Positions 45,000 through 57,323 are shown, counted from the first letter of the stretch. The stretch: 64,000 nucleotides of DNA from Aphanomyces cochlioides (GCA_019828595.1 JAHQRK010000017.1:1240001-1304000), one strand, 5' to 3'. The notes: generated by a model from the letters alone, not told the origin. Made by a program: numbers and translations.

Positions 45000-45526
45000 T
45001 TATTGATAGAGGTGACTCAAGTCCTTGCCATCCACTTTGCCCTCTTCGGCGAGAGATTTCAAGTTCTTCAGGCATGCGTCAAAGGCTCCTCCCAAGAAAG
45101 GTGCCAACGCAGCTCGCCAGAGAAGAGCAGCACCACCATGTACACGGACACCCATTTTCATGTCGACGTGACCATCTTCGGTTTCTTTCCACGTCCAATA
45201 CCAGTCGGAGATGACACCAGGGAGTTTGCATTGGTATTCAAAATTGGAGTTTTCGACGACATTTTGAATCGCGAATGGATGCTGGCCTCCACCATAGTTC
45301 TTCATATGGAGAGTGCCTTTGGTTTCATTGAGTGGTGCGGTCGGTGGCGTCGAAAGTTCCACGCGTTCAAGGTCGACATCCCAATTTGGCCATTGTTCAA
45401 CTCGTTTGAGGACATTGAACACTTTGGCTACAACGACATGAGCCTTGCAAGAGACAGGGAGGACTTACCGCTCGGCGCATTGATGCGTGTTGTCTTGTAA
45501 GAGTCGAAAGATGTGAAGAAGGACAT
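45000..45526 (-). CDS. SRPBCC / polyketide-cyclase-like ligand-binding protein
   Basis: 161 residues from exons 45526-45469 and 45427-45000 (intron 41 nt, phase 1). The first exon encodes MSFFTSFDSYKTTRINAPS. The second continues AKVFNVLKRVEQWPNWDVDLERVELS, the usual SRPBCC helix-grip opening with its A-x-V-F/W pattern. Then come a beta-rich middle, SDWYWTWKETEDGHVDMKMGV-type strands, and the long C-terminal amphipathic helix (LAPFLGGAFDACLKNLKSLA). Such folds bind hydrophobic ligands or catalyse simple cyclisations; no catalytic residue can be named. It is cytosolic by lack of a signal peptide. The start was chosen because exon 1 restores the full N-terminal strand. Confidence 0.78.
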
Positions 45527-46126
45527 GTGCGCGGGTTGTTGTAAATTTGGAATTAACCATCATGGCGTCTTCCATCATGGTGGACTTCACGGGGCTTCCC
45601 CATGCACCATAGTCACATTCACTCGCAATCAACAATAGTAAGCGTAAAATTTAATAAAAAATAAAATTAATTCTTTTAAAAATTAAATTAAAATCATAAA
45701 TATATCATTTTTAAATTGTATTGGATGCTATTTATAAGGCTACATGAACTTTAGGAGAGAATATATTAGTACTAATATTACACTCTAATAAGCAAAATTA
45801 TACAGGTTATTTATATTACATAGATAACGACTGATATGAGCTTTTGAAATAAAGATCTCTAATGCATATAATTTGTAAGAATTGTTTCTTACATGTTGTA
45901 GGATTACGTGGACGTCTGTGATCAATCCTGTCAACATCAGGGTTGAGAGGCAACAATATTGCCGCGAATGGAAGATTGCCACCGACGAATGAAGCCTGGC
46001 GAAGTTTGTGCTGTTATTTCATAGACAGGAAAGGCTTGTTTGTCCTCGCACGAGAGCAAGAGTATCAAGTGTCGCAATGTGTGTGAAAGTCAAAACGGAA
46101 AGATTTTACATGATCCAGAACACTCG
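45527..46126. other. AT-rich intergenic region with a 16-bp palindrome
   Basis: 600 bp. From about 45645 to 45900 the sequence is more than three-quarters A/T and includes a perfect 16-bp palindrome at 45763-45778 (atattagtactaatat). This could be a MITE remnant, a transcription-termination region or simply low complexity. No ORF was recognised. Confidence 0.4.
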
Positions 46127-47869
46127 CTACCAGAATTTCCACATGCGATAACCAATGTCTGCTGGCACATTCCACATGAAGACGTTGCTTCCCCACTTGG
46201 TGTGGCCTAGAGAGAACACGATGTTAGTCAAGGGAACAGTTCCACGAAGCCAATATGTACCTTCAATTGGAGGACATCCGCCATGCAGACTCAAGCGGTC
46301 GTTTTCGCCCGATGGGAGTTTGGAATAAAACAACACACCGTTTCCTTGCTGAGGCCGGACAGCGAGGCCACGTGAGCACTCTGGCATGCCTTCACGGGTT
46401 ATATTTGGGTTACTACCCGGATGCAATGGAAACACAGTCTCTCCGCCTTGCTCAACGTCATTCAAGTACAAGAACAACGTGCAATGGCGATTTGGTTCGA
46501 TGTATTTCTCCATCGTGTCTCGCCTAACTGAAGCATGAAACAAATACGAGCAAGCGTTAACGTACGTGAAGACGGCTTCTGGGATGTGGACAGCCTCCTC
46601 CCATCGCTGGCGAATCAATCGTAGCACCGGCACTGGCGTCGTGGCTTGAAATGCAGCCACCATGGACGAAATTATGTACTCCGACTTGGCCGCTACGTGA
46701 CTAGCTGTCCAAGTGTGCCAGTCGGGTCCAAGGTGTGCCCAAATCTTGTCATTTGCGTTCGAGTTGGGCTGAAGCAAGATCTGTGCAAGCGCCAATTCAA
46801 AATCCGACGTGAAGTCGGGGTACAGAGGATGACTGGGTGATACAACATGCTGTTGCTGGACCCATGAAATCCAATGGGAGAAGGAAGAGCCTGCAGGATG
46901 ATTTAAGTCGGTGGTCACATCCACGTGGTGAAAGTAATCATGGTGCGCCTTGTACATTTGTCCAGCTTCGTATCGAACCAACTGAATATCTTCGACATAA
47001 TCCTTCGACGGCAAGCGAGCCAATGCTGCACCACGGGTCTTGACGGATTGTGGCAGTGGCATATGCCCATAAAATGCAGTGGAGCTCGTGCGATAGCGAT
47101 GCAATGCGTAGAGATTAATCTTGCCGACGGTTGGAGATGGAGAAAGGAGCTCTTTGCCCGCTGCAATCAAGTCATTGCACTCCTCAGCGGAAAGAAAATC
47201 CGAGACGAGAATGGCCTAAACGTCGTTAAGACATCAACAAGGTTAGCAGTTGACCTTGGGTGACATGGAGAGCGTTTTCATGTGAATTCCATCTACGACC
47301 CATTCATGGCCGACATGAATGCCTGGCCAGACCCACACTTCTTGACGAAGCAAGACATGGACATGACCTGCGTTTGATACTTCACTCCACGTCGCGAGAG
47401 GCATTCCCATTTGGTCGAAGAGGGTTGGATTTTCCAAGTCAAGTCCCCCGGCTCCCAAGTGTTTGGCACCAAAGGTTGCTAGTGCAGTAGGGCACGACGA
47501 GAGCTCAGAAGTTCTCTGTTGGCTATCAGACCACGAAATCCACATGCCTTCGTTTTGACCATTTCCCATGAGGAATATTTGATTCGGCCGAGCGGGCTCT
47601 GCGTCTTGAATGCTTAGAAGAGTGGACGACTCAAGTTGAAATGACAATGAGCATGCTTGAGGCATTTGCCGTGGTGGCAGTGGTGGTGTAGCTAAAAGTT
47701 CCTCGCCAAACGGATAGAATTCAATCGACCCCCAGACGAACGCGCAATGGAATAGGTACGCTGATGCAACATAGCATAAAGCACGTGCCAGCGCTCCGAG
47801 TCGAGGAGATCTCGGAGTGGTTTTATCCATAGCCTTGTGATGCTTTTCCAAACTGCATCTGTGGTTCAT
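46127..47869 (-). CDS. Membrane-anchored prolyl 4-hydroxylase-like Fe(II)/2OG oxygenase
   Basis: 535 residues from exons 47869-47255, 47215-46566, 46523-46261 and 46206-46127; introns of 39, 42 and 54 nt keep phase. All introns were recovered from the protein because two of them can also be read through. The N-terminus has basic residues and one hydrophobic helix (ALCYVASAYLFHCAFVWGSI), a type II signal anchor for the ER. The catalytic domain runs from DFLSAEECNDLIAAG through LARLPSKDYVEDIQLVRYEA. The iron ligands are His and Asp in YKAHHDYF and the distal His in SLHGGCPP. The 2OG-binding Lys follows in HTKWGSNVFMWN. About 110 residues are inserted between the HxD motif and NRHCTLFLYLNDVEQGGET, where typical P4Hs have about 20. 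Substrates may be secreted Pro-rich proteins. Confidence 0.85.
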
Positions 47870-47941
47870 CTCTGAATTATTCTTCGAATATTTGTTTCAT
47901 CTATCATTCGGATTGTGACGCTTCAAGATCGCAGAAGAATT

Positions 47942-50136
47942 ATGACGACACATCTGCCCCAAGCCGGCGCTCACGTTTTCCGACAACTCGATGAAACACT
48001 TTTCCCGTGCACTATCATTGATATCGCCTACGACGGGCAATTGAATCCCACAACATGGACAATTCAATATGTTGACGACAACAACACCGAGTGCATCTCG
48101 GACATGAACGAGCTCATCTTCGACAGCAACACGCAAGCAACGTCTTCATTTACTGATATCTGTGCTGTGATTACTCCATTCTTAACGCCATGGGAGGTTG
48201 TCACGAGATTTAGTTTGGTCTGCAAAAGTTGCCGAGCTGTCGCTAAGTCGCAGAGCGTATGGGAATCTGTTGACTTATCCCGAGGCATGCCAAGTCGAAT
48301 TCAAGCTGCCCGCTATGCCAACTTGATGGTGAATCAATGCGTAAACCACGATATATTGGGCTTTGTTCCTGTCAAATCTATCGTGTCGTCATTGACACTA
48401 GACAGCTTAGATCTGACGGATCATGATTTATGGAGCCTCCTGCGTCAAATGCCTCAGCTAAAGTCGCTGAGTCTTGTTGGATGTCGTCTTGTCTCGTTTC
48501 AATTGATTCCAATCTGCCAAAGCCTTCAAGCTAATTTGTCCTTGGAAATAATTGATCTGTATTTGACGTCAATCCAAAGCTGCAGCCTCATAAATCTTCA
48601 AAACAAAAGCCTCCACGATATCCAAGTCTTTCCTTCAGGGCTTATTCACTTCAATGTTTCGCATGAAGTCGTGCGACAGTATATCGTTCGTTCGTGGAAG
48701 TCGCTTGTGATGTTCATTGACAAAGATTGCTTCCTTGTAGATAAAATGTATCCTGACAGCCACATTTCTCTACTCTATGACTGGCCGTTTGCAATCTTAC
48801 CAGTGTTTGTCCTCGAGGCCATTCCATCGCTCTTCATTTTCAAGTCGTATGAATGTAGCCTGCGTTTCCTCAATGGGATGCCACACCTTCCCACGGATCT
48901 ATTGCAATGTGTTGCAGACATGAAAAGAGCTCCAACAGAGGCGATCCCACCACCGAAAACAGAAGACGCTATGGACGCCCAAGCCAGTATTGTCTTTGCA
49001 TCCTTACAAGAGTGGAAAACATCTCTGGAGAAGCAAGTGAATGAGCTATCTGATGCTGTTGACAAGGCCAAAAAGGAGCATGAAGCTGCACGTCACGAAT
49101 ACAATTCAGCAGAGAGAAAACGTCGTCAAGTCGAAAAAGCTGCCAATCGGGCTGTTTTGGCGTTGTCAATGGGTCAATCGAGTGGTATCATCTGTGTCTC
49201 TGCATTGCCGTCAGTGATTTGTAGTTGACCCTCCTCGTTGTAACATTGTCAATAAGCCTGGCGATCTCAAGCTGCCACCACTGCCTTCAGGGGACGAAAT
49301 CGTCGCCCTTGCCATGGAGCTCGAATTGAATCATTTTGCACTACTTGACCATTTTCTGGGAGAGCCCATGGCTCTGACACTGCATGAAGCGCTCGTTGCT
49401 TTACACACATATGGTCCTTTTGAGTTTGAAAGAGGTGTATTGGCTGGAGGAAAAACAGGTCGAAATCTTCGCTACGAAATGCAATCCGTGAGAGGCGATG
49501 ATGTCTTGTGGATGGACGGAACAGAAGAAAATTGCCCGGAAGTAATTGTGCAGTCTCTACGACAGCTCGATCGACTTGTCTTGGAACGGCTCGCTGGGCA
49601 CAACGATGAACTCAGAGAGTGCGACTTCACTCACTTCTTCAGCTCATTTGTTCATAGATGCGCTTTGATGAGACGAAAGGCCATGTTTACTTGTTACCCT
49701 GGAGAAGGCGCCTCTTATGTCAAACACTGCGATAATCCAAATCAAAATGGCCGAAAGGTGAGAATCGTGAAATAATATGCTATATTTGCGTGAATAGTTG
49801 ACCGCAATTTTGTACCTGAACCCAACTTGGAAGCCTGAGGACGGAGGTGAGCTTGTGATTCATCACGAGCACAAGAGGACCGTGCAACCCTTACTCGATC
49901 GACTCTTGCTCTTCTATTCTGATGCAAGAAATCCTCATGAAGTCCTTCCCGCAGCTGAGAAGCGGTGTGTTTTACATTTCGCAAACAAGTGCTCAAATTC
50001 ATTGTTTAGATTCGCTATGACTGTTTGGTACTTGGATTGGGATGAATACATGGAGTCGCAGTTATTTTCTGAAGATGATGGAAGTGAGCGAGCGAAAATC
50101 GAGCGTGAGATTGAGAAATTCAAAACTCAAAACTGA
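47942..50136 (+). CDS. Tudor-like/F-box/coiled-coil protein fused to PHD-type prolyl hydroxylase
   Basis: 689 residues from exons 47942-49184, 49225-49757, 49798-49964 and 50010-50136; introns 40, 40 and 45 nt, phases agree throughout. Residues 8-60 resemble a Tudor-like barrel (VFRQLDETLFPCTIIDIAYD, WTIQYVDD, MNELIF). Residues 70-112 are an F-box (ICAVITPFLTPWEVVTRFSL, VCKSCRAVAKSQSVWESV). Leucine-rich-like segments follow, then a coiled coil at about 345-405. From about residue 445 comes an EGL-9/PHD-type 2OG dioxygenase: YPGEGASYVKHCDNPNQNGR with iron ligands His582 and Asp584, then NPTWKPEDGGEL, FYSDARNPHEV (distal His639) and RFAMTVWYLDWDEY (2OG-binding Arg648). The first intron is the only join between the halves. 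Without it the F-box part stops at 49228. Two separate genes remain possible but would leave no promoter gap. Confidence 0.8.
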
Positions 50137-50329
50137 GTTTTGCAAAATTCGTTACCAGCATAAGTAGTTCCTGCTGTGTTGAATACAAAGGCATGCAAGT
50201 TTCCCCCGTAGCTCTACTTGTTGAAATAATCACATCTTGACCAATGAAATATATGGCTTCACTATGGTGTAAGATTTTCCCCCACGCCTTCAGAGCAATG
50301 TGATTTTGACAATTCTCTCCATTATATTA
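50137..50329. terminator. Convergent 3' region
   Basis: 193 bp between the stop codons of the oxygenase fusion (plus) and the IQ/B-box gene (minus). Both transcripts must end here. No hairpin terminator was expected or seen, and no AATAAA signal stands out. Confidence 0.3.
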
Positions 50330-53300
50330 TCAATAATTGTCTTGTTCCTCCTTCACGATTTGACGAGCACCTTCAATTTCCATTCGCAAATTCTTCAAAA
50401 TGTAGTCGACCTACAGCAATATCTGATCATTGCCCCAGTGGTATATTGGTTTTACCTCGGCTTCGTTGTTCAGCTTTTCACCAAAGAGGAGGACTTTGAT
50501 GGCCGAAAGAAGTTTCTTCAGCCCTGTTTTCGTGGATATGTGGGCTTGCCGAAGGACTTGCATCTGCTCTTGGCGGCGCCGCTGCAGTTTTTCTCGCTTC
50601 TGAGCTGCTTCATATTCCATCTCCTCACTCTTTTGTGCCAACCAATCCCGGGCCTAGATTTATTAGCATCGGTGAAGACAGTGTGTGTGTACCTTGGTTA
50701 CATCATTGCGGTTTAGTATGAGGGCCTTCTGAATCAAATGCTTTTCGAAGCCCTAAGATACACAAATATTGAAAATACTCGCTTGCCATGGTCAGTTCAA
50801 CCTCCATCAAGAGCTGCACAGTTTCGGGATCAGCATTTTCACAAGCTTTCTCCAAGCGTCTCTGTTCCATTCGAGCTTTTACATTCTTAATGATTGATTT
50901 TCCTCGTCGCATGCTTTGGTTGTATCCTTTTGCAGCTATACAATATCGTTAGTGATTTGTATACAATGGAAAATACCGATTCGTCTTGCGTTCCTTCTTG
51001 TTCGCAATGCTAGTTTTAAACCATCGTGTTTGAGAGATTTCACTTGCTGTTGGCTGTATTCTGATCCATACCAGGTGTAAAATTCGTCGAAGCCTGCCAC
51101 AGGCACTGTGAATGCACTCAATAGAAGTCACCTTACTGATAGTGCCATTTCCATCTATGTCAATGGATTTCATGATTTCAACAACTTGTTGCATGGAAAT
51201 TGGCTCGCATAGACTTTGGTTGAGCAAAGTATAAAGCTCGTTCACATCAACAGAACCAGATCTAGATATCCTGTTAGACAATCGTGACAATGCTTACAAT
51301 GCATACCCATCCACATCCACTTCTTCAAATGCTTCCTTTGCTTGTGCAAACAAGACTTCTTCTTTGCGAGGATCGATAAGATGTGTCTGACTGGTTGCCA
51401 TATTGATAAACACATACTTTTTCAGTCGTTCATCCCATTTTTGCTCGAAGATATTAAATTTGTGCTCGAACCTCACGCCATCGTAATAGTACTCGTACCC
51501 CAAATCACCGGAATTCCAGCGAGGTACAAATACTTCAGCAAATACGCGCATTTGGTTTTCCAAGGCTATATCATGTACATCTTCCAAGATCCAATCCATA
51601 GAAAACTCTATTTACAGATTGACACGAAGAACAAATGAACTGTACTCACCGACTCGGATAAATCGATAAAACACTTGTTTTTTACGCTGAAAATCGTCCA
51701 AGCGATGCAATTGAAGCACGTTATCAAAGTAAGGGACATAACGCTCCTTCTCGCGCTTACGGAAGCGCTCACGATATAAACGTTTAATGTCTCGATAACG
51801 CCGCTTTGCCTTTCGATAGCGTTTTTGCACATGCAGCTTTTTTCGTCTGATGGAACGGACTTTCCCTGAAACAATCATTTGCATCCAAAAGAACAGCACA
51901 ATTACCTCTGAAAGTTCCATTCACGATTTCCATAGCCAACCAGTTCAAAATTTCATTCCACCCTATCGTTGAAATATGAGAACAATATAACAACTTCTAT
52001 AACCCAGTTTTCCATCGTTGTCTGCGTCAATTTTCCTGTAAATAGGCTCAATTTCTCTTTTTGTAATCGGAATACAAAGTTCTTGAGTCAAAAGCATTCG
52101 TAGCTCCCCCAGCCCAATGTAACCTTCGTGACTGGGATCGTACTCTTGAAATGCGTCAAGCACGGGTTTTTCCAACATTCGGCGTATAACTTCAGTTTTA
52201 TTTTGTCGGTCCTCAAACTCTTGTTTAGCTTTCGCGGCCATAGCTGAAGCGGCATCCAGACGATTTTTCGTAACCCATCCATGTTGCACGATTATGTTTT
52301 CAGCTAGTTCACTATGTAGTAAACTTGCGATTGGTTTTATTTTTGAGGTCTTCTTGTTGTTTAATATTTTAGTGGGTCGAATAAACTTGTGGTTGTGGAT
52401 GCCTGACCTTTTTGAGTGATGACGTTCAAAGCAAATGATGCAATATCCGGCTTTGCAAATCTAGTCGAGATTACATACATATCCAAATTATTAAATAAAC
52501 CTCGCAAACTCGTTGTGTCGGGAGAACATTGCAACGTCCGCACATGCACATATTTTTATTCATTGCAACAAAATCAATAGCACTGGCACGGTGAACAGCA
52601 AGTGCGCCACGAGCATGTATATTGCCGAAACAATTATCACAGTACGGTTCATCGCAGTCTATACACTTGATTGTACCCACTTTTTCTTCGCATGTTATGC
52701 ACAGTGGTGCATTGGGATAGAGAAGTGGTGTAGCCAGCCTTTCAGCTCTAGAAACATGGTACATTCATTACATACAGCAGACAGTAAAACGTACCTAGCT
52801 CTTGATAATTGAGTGCGGCGAAAATATTGTCTAACAACTCTCTGTACTAACTGAATTGGCTTGCGGAGCTCGACCATTCTTGCTTTTGCTCGCAACCAAG
52901 CAGCATACTGTTCTTGACGACGCCGATACCACCTTTGAAGTTTACACGCATTTTTATTTCTCCACTTTCTGTGGAAACGAACAAACCTAGTCAATTTTCA
53001 GCCCAATCATCAATAGAGGTACATACCACCACACAATTAACAGAGCGACATTTCGGTGGCGGTATTGAGTGCTGTAGTAAATGCGTAATCGCACTAGGCA
53101 TCGTCGCATTACGGCTTGTATGTCACACGCAGTAGCATTATATGCTGACACGAGAAGATTTTCCATCCATGGATTCAATGTTTCAAAAGATAATGGTGCG
53201 ACTGTGAATTGCAAGTCGATTTTTGTAAATCGTCGTGAGATATGTTTTGAAGGCTCACGGATTGGCATATTTTCTGGACCTCGTCCTTGCCAGTATATTG

Positions 53301-56300
53301 ACAAAGAGGACAACCTCGAGCGTAATCCCAAACTTGTTGCCAAGCTGACCCTAAGTCACTTATGAATACAAGCTGACACAACAAGCATGTACGATGTTGT
53401 CGGGTCAATTTGGGTTGCATCGCAAAAGACAAAGGAAATATATTTGCGTAGGTGCCAATGAGTCGCAACCGATGCAAAAGCTCGGCGAATAGCTACTGGT
53501 GGTGCTTCCCATGGCAGGTAAGCGTACAATATAACCCACTCTTTTGTGCGAAGTAAATTCGCAATATTTACGATACTGATTTCTGGTGTGTCGACACCAC
53601 CTTCGATGCGTTTAGCTATCTGACAGAGCCACTTCATGCATACTAATATATTGAATGACTTACGCGATATTTGTGCAAAGCTTTGATGTTGGCAAAACGT
53701 CGACGTCCTTTTTTCCCTCGCCACCGTGCTTGAATTCGAGTAGCGCTTTGTATTCGCCGTAAACCAGCTGTTGAGCACCACAACTGATACCACTCAGAGA
53801 ATGCTTTGCGCTTGAAAGTTTTTGAGAACAGTCTCTGTGCTTTAGCATGCAAAATACTATACTCTTTAGATTTCTCCATAAAGTCAAACCATTGGACAAG
53901 TGCTCTGATGCTCTTCTGTTTTTGAGCGAATCGATCCACTCGTTGTCGAAGTTGATCACGGCAAAAAATGATTGCTTTAAGAGTTTTCCATCGTTTTAAT
54001 AGATGCGCAAGTCGAAATTTTTGGTATTTTGAGTCCAAATCCCGATAAAAGTGCTCTCTCTCGACCCAATTTATCCATATTTGCTTGCCATGTTTCAATC
54101 GAAGACAATTCAAGCGATACTCAACTACAAATGAAACAGTCGGCTTAGCAGTATTCGTCTTGTTACCCTTTTTGCGATGTTGATTATATTTGTGTAGAGC
54201 TTGCAAATGCTCTTTTGCAATAGCTCGATTGAATTTCTGGAGGGCTATGTGGTCGTTTATATGGCACAAAATGTCATACTGAATCAACTGTCCCATAATA
54301 TCATTCTTGATCCTAGTATGAACTTTGGTACGCAAGGCTTTCGAACTCTTGATCAAGGTTGCATACTTCGCCCAACAAAGAAAAACATCGATAACTAAGA
54401 TTACATCCCTTGTCACGCAACAAATGACCGTATTCTTAGTTCCAAGTTTCCACTCCTACAAAACAACTTCGAGAAAAGGTTTGTTGTACTTTCTACCTTC
54501 ATAAATCGTGTCTTAAGCTTTATGTCTCGCCACAGCATTACCCTTTTCACCAACATTGCGTGTTCTTGCTGCAAATGCATACACACTATCCAGTGGAGCA
54601 ATATCTTTCGTTTTTGTTTCTTCTCAAAATGCCAACGCGCAATTTGTCGTAAGCGTTCCCCATGACGCATTGTTTTGATTGACTTCATGGCTATCGTAAT
54701 TCCTTTCCAAGCTAAAAACGTTTTGGTCCATGTTGCATGCCGATATCGAGACCAACGCCTCTGGACATTTCAATATCAGATTACAAATATAAATACTCTT
54801 ACCCGAACTCGGGCAGCTTTTCGTCTGAGTAAAAACTTGTGCACTGGCTGATTTAGGAGTTGTCGCAAGTCACCACAAGCTGCTTGACGAACGCCATATA
54901 CGTTTCGGACAGAATAGCCTCGAAATATTCGTTGAATCTGGGAAGCATTGCCATCGCGCCAACATTTCACTTTTTTCTTCCAAAGAACTAGACATTTCAT
55001 GCCTTGAGCAGTAGTCAGTGTATCCCATTCGAGATACTCCTTATCACACCGCGGTAATTTCAGGTCCATTTCATGCCACACTTGAATTTGAGAAATTTTG
55101 ACACGCATCCGAGATAAAACCCCACGAATGTGGGCTTGTATAACTGTTGCGGCGCGTGTTCGATTTGCTTTGGCAAGGCTCGCACAACGTCGAATTACTC
55201 GTTTTGCTAATCGCCGGGAGATGAAAACAAGGGATGTTACCAGTTGATCCAAGAATGCTTCAAGAATTTGAGATCGAAATCTTCTCCAAGATCGCTAAAC
55301 AAGAAAACTTATATATTGTTAAACTGCGGTGCATACTTGGATGCGGAGACTTGGGAAAAATTGTTTTCTCAATGCAAGACGGCGCGAAGCGTCGTGAATG
55401 CTAGATCGTGTCATGTAACATCGAAAGCATCGCTGAATGGTTTGAACAGCGCAAATCAATATCCTTGCATTTTCCAAAGCGATCATGGCATTTGCAGAAT
55501 ATAGAGAAAGGGCAGCATTGAAAACAAGTCGGCGCCGATTTGAAGCCACTTCACGTCCTTGTCTTCCACGCCACACTCTTTGAATTTCAACTGCTTTCTT
55601 CTTCTTTATTTCTCGTCGATAAATTTGGACCACGACAAAGCAGCGATAAGCCCTTTGTATAACCTTCGCGGACTCTTTGGTTTTTCTCTCCTGTGCCAAT
55701 GAATTGGTACGCCGTCGGCCTATATTACCACGAACACGCCTACATGAACGTAAACAAGTAAACTCAAAGTATGGACACACCGTTGAATTGACACTGCGGC
55801 GCGATGCTTTTTCATAGTATTGTGTCGTAATTTTATTCGCTCAGCGGCATGGCGCGCTAGCTTTCGACGCCACGCGTATTGAATGCTAAGTATCATATTT
55901 TCTCGCAAAGATATTGTTCGCCTAATTGATTCTTCGCGCCATTGGAAAAAACGACATTTCATGAAGCGATTGATACGATCCTGGGCAATACAAATACATC
56001 TAGCGAGACCTATATAAGCATTCATACGTCATGTTTCATTTGATTCTTCACCAGCTTGACGCTCGAGCAGAATTCTTTTCGCTTCAAAATCGAGTGAGCG
56101 TTGGTACTTCGTAAAGATCTATTTCCAGATTAATACTGTTCACAAGTACGAAAATTACAATCCAAGTTTGAAAGGCTCGAGATTGTGTTTGCGTCCAGTT
56201 AGCACTGAGTATGCGCCAGATCGTTTCTGCAGCAATTCTTATTGCAAATTCCCGGTGGTTGGACTCTAGGAGAAACTGTATTGGGAGGTTTCTTCCCACT

Positions 56301-56601
56301 TCATGCATTGTATCCTGCACAATTATATTCAGTATAGATTGTTTTGCCATGCAACCTGAATTAGTGATTCTTCTCGATGCAACTGGGCAATAATGACGTC
56401 TTTTTCGGGTGGCTGTTGCAAATTGGATTGCATTTTCAGTTTTGGCTGTGAGGAAACTCCATATATTTTCCTCTTGTTTTGTGTTGTATACTTCCGAGTG
56501 CCATGTGTGTCTTTCTTCTTGGTCGAACTGGGAGATGACTGTGCTAATCCAACGTCACTCCTTCGTATTGTTGGCTTTATGGTAGCTTTCTGTTGCAGCA
56601 T
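50330..56601 (-). CDS. IQ-motif / B-box / EF-hand / WW / UBA scaffold protein
   Basis: 1794 residues from 22 exons, introns 39-49 nt, all phases consistent. Exon starts on the minus strand are 56601, 56314, 56118, 56009, 55739, 55294, 54760, 54455, 53619, 53350, 52986, 52747, 52460, 51962, 51865, 51607, 51261, 51093, 50935, 50752, 50653 and 50410. The N-terminal 1000 residues hold many IQ-like calmodulin-binding helices (SIQYAWRRKLARHA, VIQRAYRCFVVVQIYRR, IQARWRGKKGRRR). Two B-box-like zinc modules follow (CITCEEKVGTIKCIDCDEPY, then ICKAGYCIICFERHH). Four EF-hands occur in two pairs; loops DADNDGKLGWNEI, DVDGSGSVDVNEL and DIDGNGTISFDEF are canonical. Between the pairs is a WW-like segment ending THLIDPRK that lacks its second Trp. 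The C-terminus has a UBA-type domain (LLMEGFEKHLIQKALILNRN). It is probably cytoskeletal or flagellar; function is inferred, not known. Confidence 0.8.
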
Positions 56602-57323
56602 TCGAACTATGTGAAGCTTACTTCCTGGAGTAACATGTGCTAGATGACTTCTTTGTTCTTCCTACTCGGAACATCATGAAAAATACCAGCATCGAGTCGA
56701 AAATACCTCATGTGGAGTCAAACGGTCCAGCCCTAAGCCAACGTGGAGAAGCCTCAATTGACAAAACTTACCTTGTCCGAATGGAGATTCTGTGTCCTTG
56801 CCATGAAGAATATAGCCGTGTGCTGTTGTTTGGTTGCGGGATTGCATAAGGAGTGACTATTCCACCCGTGGAGGATGTTGCATGTGAGAGCTGTCAACCT
56901 TTGCACGGGAATCTGCGTCTTTTGGGATAACAGACTTTCTTTATCCGGATACTCAATGGTAAATTTTCATTGGTCTATTAATTTTAAATATAAACCAATC
57001 AAATGTATTTATTTATAGCCAATTAGATGAGAAACCTTCCGCGGAGGTCTGCGCATCGCGCGTATCTTTGTAGCGTCCGCAAGCCACATTTGACGCAAGA
57101 ACAGCGCGGAAGGCTCTCGTGCGGCGTCGCAGCAAACGTTCATTCCCCCACACAATCCCCAACAACATCGCCGACTGTTCATCCAGCTGCACTTTCGTCC
57201 CTGAACGCCGGACGCATGCTATCCGAAAATTTTCATGTTATATCCGGATAATGCATGACGATCGCATGTTTATTTGTCCGAGGTATCTTTGATCCACATC
57301 CCAAATTGCCACTTCGGACGAAG
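56602..57323. other. Shared upstream region of the IQ/B-box gene and D-lactate dehydrogenase
   Basis: 722 bp between divergent starts. It contains two TATCCGGATA elements (56941-56951, 57241-57251). Plus-strand frames between 56637 and 57251 look like leader or non-coding sequence; none has a recognisable domain. Confidence 0.4.
57241..57251. promoter_or_regulatory. TATCCGGATA element upstream of D-lactate dehydrogenase
   Basis: tatccggataa, 73-83 bp before the dehydrogenase ATG. A second exact copy (ttatccggata, 56941-56951) lies 300 bp further upstream. A near match, tatccga, is at about 57220. Confidence 0.5.
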
